The notes under the pieces: model-generated | Told to the model about the DNA's origin: nothing | What the model saw: only the letters and a program-made list of their open reading frames with translations | The model's database searches: none | NCBI RefSeq assembly: GCF_002811475.1 | Contig: NZ_NPDL01000013.1 | Coordinates: forward strand, 1-40,056 | DNA from: Leptospira hartskeerlii | GTDB lineage: Bacteria > Spirochaetota > Leptospiria > Leptospirales > Leptospiraceae | Length of the DNA stretch: 40,056 nucleotides | Direction: 5' to 3' | Program-made: the position numbers and the translations under genes | Shown here: in pieces, positions 35,639-40,056 of the stretch | How the letters are laid out: the number at the start of each line of letters is the position of its first letter | Numbering within the stretch: position 1 is the first letter of the stretch

Positions 35639-35662
35639 ATCGGCAAATGGATATTTGCCGAT
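35639..35662 (-). terminator. Terminator of the PQQ dehydrogenase operon
   Basis: ATCGGCAAAT (35639-35648) pairs perfectly with ATTTGCCGAT (35653-35662) around a 4-nt loop. Read on the minus strand it is followed by TTTTGATC, giving a four-T tract, and lies 55 nt after the dehydrogenase stop. It may also stop plus-strand transcripts from the gene ending at 35605. Confidence 0.6.
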
Positions 35663-35678
35663 GATTTCATACATTATA

Positions 35679-35709
35679 TCCGGAATTTTCTAATTTGAAA
35701 TATTCCGGA
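35679..35709. terminator. Second long hairpin between convergent genes
   Basis: TCCGGAAT (35679-35686) pairs with ATTCCGGA (35702-35709), extended inward by TTTC/GAAA (35687-35690 and 35697-35700) with one bulged base and a 6-nt loop. It begins 8 nt after the dehydrogenase stop on the minus strand. No T-run follows, so it probably works with the neighbouring hairpin or protects the mRNA 3' end. Confidence 0.45.
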
Positions 35710-35716
35710 GTATACG

Positions 35717-36973
35717 TTATTTACTCGGATCTATCCTTAAGATTTGACCTGCACCAAAGTCGGCTATATAAACGGAACCTCTTGCGTCTTTTCCAAAACT
35801 GGAAATTAATACTGGCCATTTTCCGAGAGAATACGCTTCTTTTACAGAGCTTCCGTCTTTAGGAAGATCAATTGCCCAAATCCTACCGGATACGAAATCA
35901 CCGAAAACATATTTACCGTGAAGATCTCCGATACGATCATTAGTAACTACATAACCACCGGTGATCGAACTTCCATCTTCTCTTCCATATTCGTAGATCG
36001 GATCGGTTAAACCTTTTTTATCGCAGTCTATTTTAGGTTCGAAACAATGAGTGGCTTCCATTTTATTCCAACCGTAATTTTTTCCTGCTTCTACTATATC
36101 AACTTCTTCGAATAGATCTTGGCCCACATCTGCGATGATCAATCTTCCGGAAGGATCGAAAGAATACCTCCACGGGTTTCTGAAACCGTAAGCGAATGTT
36201 TCCGGTTTGAATGCAGGATCTTTTAAGAAAGGATTATCATTTGGAACGGAATATTCTTTGCCTGGATCTTTTGAGTTTACATCCACTCTCAGAACGGAGC
36301 CTAAGAATGTGGAAGGATTTTGTCCGTTACCTTTAGGATCTCCCATCCATCCTCCGTCTCCCCAAGCGATATATAGCATACCGTCTTTTCCGAATGCCAA
36401 TTGGCCAGCGTTATGATTTCCGTAAGGTTGTTTGACTTCCATCAAGATCCTTTCTTTGGAAAGTTTTGCCTTTTTTGGATCTTTCGGAAGATCTATAGTC
36501 CATTCTGAAACTCTGCTTGTTTCTCCATTCTTCTTTGCTACGTAGTTCAAATACAGAAGCGGTTTTTCCGGGAATTCTGGATGGAGAACCACACCTAAAA
36601 GTCCTTGTTCTGAGTCTGTAGAAATTCCATCAAGTTTTAGTAATATACCTGAACTTCCGTCTTTTGGATCCAACCATTTTAAGGCTCCGGTTTTTTCTGC
36701 TACTAAGAAGATATCAGGGCCGGGGATCATGAGCAGATCGACCGGCTGTTCGAATCCTTTTCCGATCGTAGTAAGGCCGATCTTGACCTTTTTTCTTTTT
36801 TCATCGTTTTGATTGAAGACCGCAACCATCCCGGATTCTTTTCCTTCTGCTTTGTATTTTGCCATGTCGTCCACATTGGCTACCAACAAACGCCGTATGT
36901 CGTCGCAGGAGATTGTGAAGAATAGTATTGAAATTGCCGGAATTAGAAAGGATCTACAGAAGGAAAGTTTCAT
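35717..36973 (-). CDS. PQQ-type glucose/sorbosone dehydrogenase, lipoprotein
   Basis: 418 residues of the GSDH family (PF07995), six-bladed propellers that oxidise aldoses using PQQ. The signal peptide ends in a lipobox cysteine at residue 23 (FFTISC), placing it in the periplasm or on the surface. Family blocks appear in order: [23 protein letters not shown], the [23 protein letters not shown] region with the catalytic-type His, [24 protein letters not shown], and [14 protein letters not shown]. The substrate may be a sugar, but close relatives have unknown substrates and cofactor use. It is the last gene behind the pentaheme cytochrome (74 nt gap), a possible electron acceptor. Confidence 0.9.
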   Translation of the reverse strand: MKLSFCRSFLIPAISILFFTISCDDIRRLLVANVDDMAKYKAEGKESGMVAVFNQNDEKRKKVKIGLTTIGKGFEQPVDLLMIPGPDIFLVAEKTGALKWLDPKDGSSGILLKLDGISTDSEQGLLGVVLHPEFPEKPLLYLNYVAKKNGETSRVSEWTIDLPKDPKKAKLSKERILMEVKQPYGNHNAGQLAFGKDGMLYIAWGDGGWMGDPKGNGQNPSTFLGSVLRVDVNSKDPGKEYSVPNDNPFLKDPAFKPETFAYGFRNPWRYSFDPSGRLIIADVGQDLFEEVDIVEAGKNYGWNKMEATHCFEPKIDCDKKGLTDPIYEYGREDGSSITGGYVVTNDRIGDLHGKYVFGDFVSGRIWAIDLPKDGSSVKEAYSLGKWPVLISSFGKDARGSVYIADFGAGQILRIDPSK

Positions 36974-37047
36974 GATCCGAATTCTTCATTCGAATCGGTT
37001 TAGATCCAGCTTTTTTTGTAGGACCTTAATCTGAATTAGATCTTGAT

Positions 37048-38202
37048 TTAGCCGTTGGAATCGTTCCAAACCGAAACTTTTATCTCCCCGGATTTGAATT
37101 TTTGAATCGTTATCTCCGAAGGTAGATTGCCGAATATATGAGTGGTCGGATTCAAGTAATCCATAAATAGTTCGTAACGAAAATGATCCGTTTCTTTTTC
37201 ATATTGAAATACGAATTGTTTTCTGCTTTTCCTGGATTTGTCTTTAGGAGGAAGAAACACATCATCGTTCGAAAGATATTTTACTGCGTCGAATGATTTA
37301 GCATGAAGATTATCTTCATATGTTTTTCCTAATTTCCATTCTTGAAGAAAAATTCCCTCTTTAGTTAGAATTCTAAATCTCAGAGATCTAAAAAGGTCTC
37401 CTGTGGGAAAAGAATGGGCGATTCCATTTGCAAAAATAGAAACTGTATAAGTAAATTTGGAATTTCTTTCCATACTTACCGTAAAGGAATCCTCCAATTT
37501 TTTATGGCTATGTCCTCCCGGAAAAGTATGAGATTTCGAAGTATTCGAGAGAAGATGGCAAGATTGGCATTTTTTTTTGCCGTACCAGTCGGATTGTTTC
37601 CATTCTTCCAGAGTATTTTGCATAGGAAGCTTTGAATAAGAAACGAAATCTTTTTTTTTCAGAATGGATTCTTTGTCTGGAAAATTGAATTGGTGACAGT
37701 TTCCGCAAAATTCCTCGGAGGCAAGGAGTTTCACTTCTTTATACGTATGAAAATTCGTTTTGGACTCGGGAACTTCGCTGACCAAAATTTTTCCTTCTCT
37801 AACATGACAGGTGATGCAGGAAACTCCATCCTCTTTTTGAAGTCGAAGGGAAGGATTTGTGACATCCGAGTTGGAATCTAAAAAAGGAGCATGGCAATTT
37901 AGACACCAGCTCATCGGCTCTTTCTGATGGCTTTGTTGATATAAGGGATTGGAGAAGGCTTGGCTATGCCTAGAAGTTTTCCAATTTTCGAAAATCGTTT
38001 TATGACAGGTTCCGCAGTCCGAGCTCTTTTCGAGTCGGTTGCCGTTTTCGGAATTTCGAGTGGAGTCCGATCTTAAATCGAAATAAATCGGATAAACTCC
38101 ATTCGAAAAACGTAAAGTTTCTAGATCATCTTTCTTCTTGCATCCGAAAATAAGGTTTAATATAAGAATATAAAGAAAAAGGAATACGAACCTATTTGAC
38201 AA
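37048..38202 (-). CDS. Pentaheme cytochrome c lipoprotein
   Basis: 384 residues with an N-terminal signal and lipobox cysteine at 21 (LIFGCKKK), thus exported and anchored. Five CxxCH heme sites lie at 63-67, 100-104, 129-133, 166-170 and 212-216, all in the first 220 residues. The remainder is a beta-rich domain containing AHSFPTGDLFRSLR, a block shared with many multiheme c cytochromes. This resembles cytochrome c-554-type electron carriers. Its start overlaps the end of the SH3 lipoprotein gene by 11 bases, and a PQQ dehydrogenase gene follows, so a shared electron-transfer role outside the cytoplasm is likely. Confidence 0.9.
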   Translation of the reverse strand: MSNRFVFLFLYILILNLIFGCKKKDDLETLRFSNGVYPIYFDLRSDSTRNSENGNRLEKSSDCGTCHKTIFENWKTSRHSQAFSNPLYQQSHQKEPMSWCLNCHAPFLDSNSDVTNPSLRLQKEDGVSCITCHVREGKILVSEVPESKTNFHTYKEVKLLASEEFCGNCHQFNFPDKESILKKKDFVSYSKLPMQNTLEEWKQSDWYGKKKCQSCHLLSNTSKSHTFPGGHSHKKLEDSFTVSMERNSKFTYTVSIFANGIAHSFPTGDLFRSLRFRILTKEGIFLQEWKLGKTYEDNLHAKSFDAVKYLSNDDVFLPPKDKSRKSRKQFVFQYEKETDHFRYELFMDYLNPTTHIFGNLPSEITIQKFKSGEIKVSVWNDSNG

Positions 38203-39601
38203 GGGTTACTTTTCCCTGGGAATATTTATATTTTTTTATTTTCTTTCCTTGGGTAATTATTATATAAGGGGGAGATTCTTCCAAATGACAATACTCGATC
38301 TCAGTATCACCATCACTTGTCGACCCATCGCAGGCCGTCATGTCCGACTGGGACATACTGAAAAATTCCTTTAAAGTATTTCCGGATCGATGATAATATT
38401 TTGTTTCGCTATCGGAGCGAAAAGAGTTCACCACTTTCCATTCATAGACACCGTCTCCATCTAGATCAATCTTCGAGGAGGGATCGATATTATCCAAGAG
38501 AAGAAAATATCCTGAAGAATTTTTCAGATACAATTGTTGTATGGATCTTCTTTCCTTATTAAAATTATCATCGTATGTATCGTAGGATACTTCGTACAAT
38601 GTTTCTCCGGAGTTTGAAGGTTGATTTATTTCCGTAACGGAAAGAGTAGACACATCTTCCAAAGGATTTTCTTGTTTTGAAAGATATTGAAGTAATTTTT
38701 GATCAAAACTGATGCCATATTTTTTCTTGGACCATTCAAACATAGTTTCGTTCGAATATTCCAAATCCGGTTCGGCTATCCAAAAACTGACACATCCAAA
38801 ATCGTCCCGAGACACATCCGAATACCCGTAAAAATGTCGATTTCCTTTATAATATACGACCCCGTTCAATTTTGTTTTTTCAACCGCGACTAAATACATG
38901 TCTTGGATCTTTGGGTTTTGCCCTTCCATTCCTCTGTCGCAGGAATTTTTCCCGTCCCATTTTGCTTTTTCGGGAATTGCCCAAAGGGTTGCATTTGGAT
39001 TTCGTATAACGATAAAACCGGTGACGGGATCGCCGGTGAATTCGGAATCATCTTTAAATGTTTCAGGCGGGTATTTTAAAAATCCTGCAAAACTGAAACC
39101 TCGCTTTCCGGAAGGTGAAACGATTTCCACCCAACCGTCGTATTTGCCGTCTATTTTTATGTTAAACGGAGTTTTTCCTTGGACAGTTACTTCGGTCCCG
39201 TTTGGAAGCATTTCTAAAATTTCGCCTAAAAGAGAAGGGGTTGCTCTAAGTCTTAATGAGCTTGCATTTACGATCATATTTCCTGAAGTACTTGGAAAAA
39301 TGCTGGCAAACATATTTCGCGTAACCTCTTCGTTCATGGAAATATAACCTTGGTTTTTTCCGGAGTTTACCAGATACCAGAATAGATTCTCTTTCAATTC
39401 CGTATCTGGAATTTGATATTTCAAAATTTGAACGACACTGCCTGCTTCTAATTTTTCTAAACATTCGGACTGTAATTGGTGAGAGCTATGCAAGCATAGT
39501 CCGGATTGTAAAACATAACCCTTACCGATCGGCTCGGCTTTTTTACAAAAACAGAATGTAAGAGATATAAAGAGAAATATAAATATCCGTTTTCGTTTCA
39601 T
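38192..39601 (-). CDS. SH3-domain lipoprotein
   Basis: 469 residues. The signal peptide ends in a short Cys motif (LTFCFCKK; Cys17 or Cys19 could be lipidated). Residues about 108-178 form a bacterial SH3 domain (NASSLRLRATPSLLGEILEMLPNGTEVTVQG ... GFSFAGFL); a weaker SH3-like stretch with ACHSSH-type cysteines lies before it (about 28-90). The C-terminal half contains a calcium-loop-like DLDGDGVYEWKVVNSF. Bacterial SH3 domains usually bind peptidoglycan peptides, so an envelope location is likely. It is the first gene of the lipoprotein operon and overlaps the cytochrome gene by 11 bases. Its precise job is unknown. Confidence 0.82.
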   Translation of the reverse strand: MKRKRIFIFLFISLTFCFCKKAEPIGKGYVLQSGLCLHSSHQLQSECLEKLEAGSVVQILKYQIPDTELKENLFWYLVNSGKNQGYISMNEEVTRNMFASIFPSTSGNMIVNASSLRLRATPSLLGEILEMLPNGTEVTVQGKTPFNIKIDGKYDGWVEIVSPSGKRGFSFAGFLKYPPETFKDDSEFTGDPVTGFIVIRNPNATLWAIPEKAKWDGKNSCDRGMEGQNPKIQDMYLVAVEKTKLNGVVYYKGNRHFYGYSDVSRDDFGCVSFWIAEPDLEYSNETMFEWSKKKYGISFDQKLLQYLSKQENPLEDVSTLSVTEINQPSNSGETLYEVSYDTYDDNFNKERRSIQQLYLKNSSGYFLLLDNIDPSSKIDLDGDGVYEWKVVNSFRSDSETKYYHRSGNTLKEFFSMSQSDMTACDGSTSDGDTEIEYCHLEESPPYIIITQGKKIKKYKYSQGKVTLVK

Positions 39602-39690
39602 ACAGTCCTTCAGCAGATAAATTCTTAGGGACTGAGTTTTTCTATCTTAAGGGGAAAGGTCCAGCTTTTTCCGGGAAGTTTATTAACGAG

Positions 39691-39714
39691 AAAAATGCCG
39701 TAATTCCATGGCAT
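39691..39714 (-). terminator. Weak candidate terminator after tRNA-Ala
   Basis: On the minus strand ATGCC (39710-39714) pairs with GGCAT (39695-39699) and is followed by a five-T run (39695 down to 39691). It lies about 47 nt after the tRNA-Ala 3' end. The 5-bp stem and 10-nt loop are weak. Confidence 0.3.
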
Positions 39715-39760
39715 AAAATTTACGTTATGGTTTGAGAGTTATATGAGAAAATAAGAAGAT

Positions 39761-39833
<73 letters not shown>

Positions 39834-39846
39834 TTTTATCAGGGAT

Positions 39847-39895
39847 GAGTGGAATTTGGAACCGGTTTGGAAGTGTCGGAAGTCCGACTCCACTC
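39847..39895. repeat. Structured tRNA spacer with GTCGGA-AG-TCCGAC palindrome
   Basis: Between the two tRNAs, GAGTGGA (39847-39853) pairs with TCCACTC (39889-39895), and inside it GTCGGA (39875-39880) pairs with TCCGAC (39883-39888). The inner palindrome fits the dispersed TGTnGGA family. The structure may serve tRNA precursor processing. Confidence 0.4.
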
Positions 39896-39914
39896 TTTCT
39901 AAACCGTTTTTACC

Positions 39915-39988
39915 TGGGCCTGATAAGACTTGAACTTATGACCCCGCGCTTATCAAGCGCGTGCTCTAACCAACTGAGCTACAGGCCC
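39915..39988 (-). tRNA. tRNA-Ile (anticodon GAT)
   Basis: Read on the minus strand: acceptor GGGCCTG pairs perfectly with CAGGCCC, discriminator A, D-arm GCTC ... GAGC, anticodon stem GCGCT/AGCGC around the TGATA loop with anticodon GAT, and T-arm AGTTCAAGTCT. The length is 74 nt, with no encoded CCA. It precedes tRNA-Ala on the same strand, probably in one precursor whose promoter lies beyond the right edge. Confidence 0.95.
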
Positions 39989-40056
39989 GGTAAAAGACAT
40001 GATTTTTATTCGAGATTCTCTGGCAAGGGATTTTTAGAATAACAGACAGGTTTTGC

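Overview
The window looks like chromosomal DNA of a spirochete, most consistent with Leptospira. The basis is moderate GC, several lipoproteins with loose spirochete-style lipoboxes (for example LQVQC, IFIAC, FTISC, LIFGC), short palindromes of the form TGTnGGA-nn-TCCnACA scattered between genes, and a gene repertoire typical of that genus (DUF3095, TfoX-N, NosR/NapH-like redox proteins, HME-type RND efflux). The genus is inferred from overall character; no marker gene in the window proves it.

Left part (about 90-9,780): a defence-type island, all on the minus strand. A complete type I restriction-modification operon (hsdM-hsdS-hsdR, joined by 1-base and 4-base overlaps) ends at a strong bidirectional terminator. 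Upstream of it lies a toxin-antitoxin-like pair: a PIN-domain protein behind an XRE-HTH/ImmA-IrrE metallopeptidase, with a perfect 9-bp inverted repeat in the regulator's promoter region. Next comes a protein with a HARE-type HTH and a predicted PD-(D/E)xK nuclease core. The island ends at a dispersed repeat element (copy A).

Middle part (9,905-24,217): ordinary accessory and housekeeping genes. These are a MATE exporter, a lipoprotein, a sterol desaturase-type hydroxylase, a PF10118 di-metal protein, a GFA-family zinc protein, an ABC-F ATPase, a DUF606 transporter, an AlkZ-like winged-helix protein, two alpha/beta hydrolases, a membrane protein, and a two-gene proline degradation operon (proline dehydrogenase plus P5C dehydrogenase). 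The 737-bp gap at 14,506-15,242 is rich in repeats: a G-rich tract, an 18-bp palindrome, a second copy (B) of the dispersed element, and two tandem ~58-nt units just before the ABC-F gene.

Right part (24,304-40,056): a DUF3095 protein with class III cyclase-like metal motifs, divergent from the proline genes; a lipoprotein; a heavy-metal efflux operon (Cys-rich small protein, TolC-like protein, CzcA-like RND pump) that lacks a membrane-fusion adaptor gene; a TfoX-N protein with a histone-like Lys-rich tail; a large flavoprotein/ferredoxin membrane protein whose FAD domain appears circularly permuted; a polytopic membrane protein; a three-gene lipoprotein operon (SH3 protein, pentaheme cytochrome c, PQQ-type sugar dehydrogenase); and a tRNA-Ile(GAT)/tRNA-Ala(TGC) pair on the minus strand.

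The observations I rate highest are the permuted flavoprotein fused to a membrane ferredoxin module, the layered defence island, and the cyclase-like DUF3095 protein. No CRISPR array, phage module, rRNA gene or intact insertion sequence was seen.
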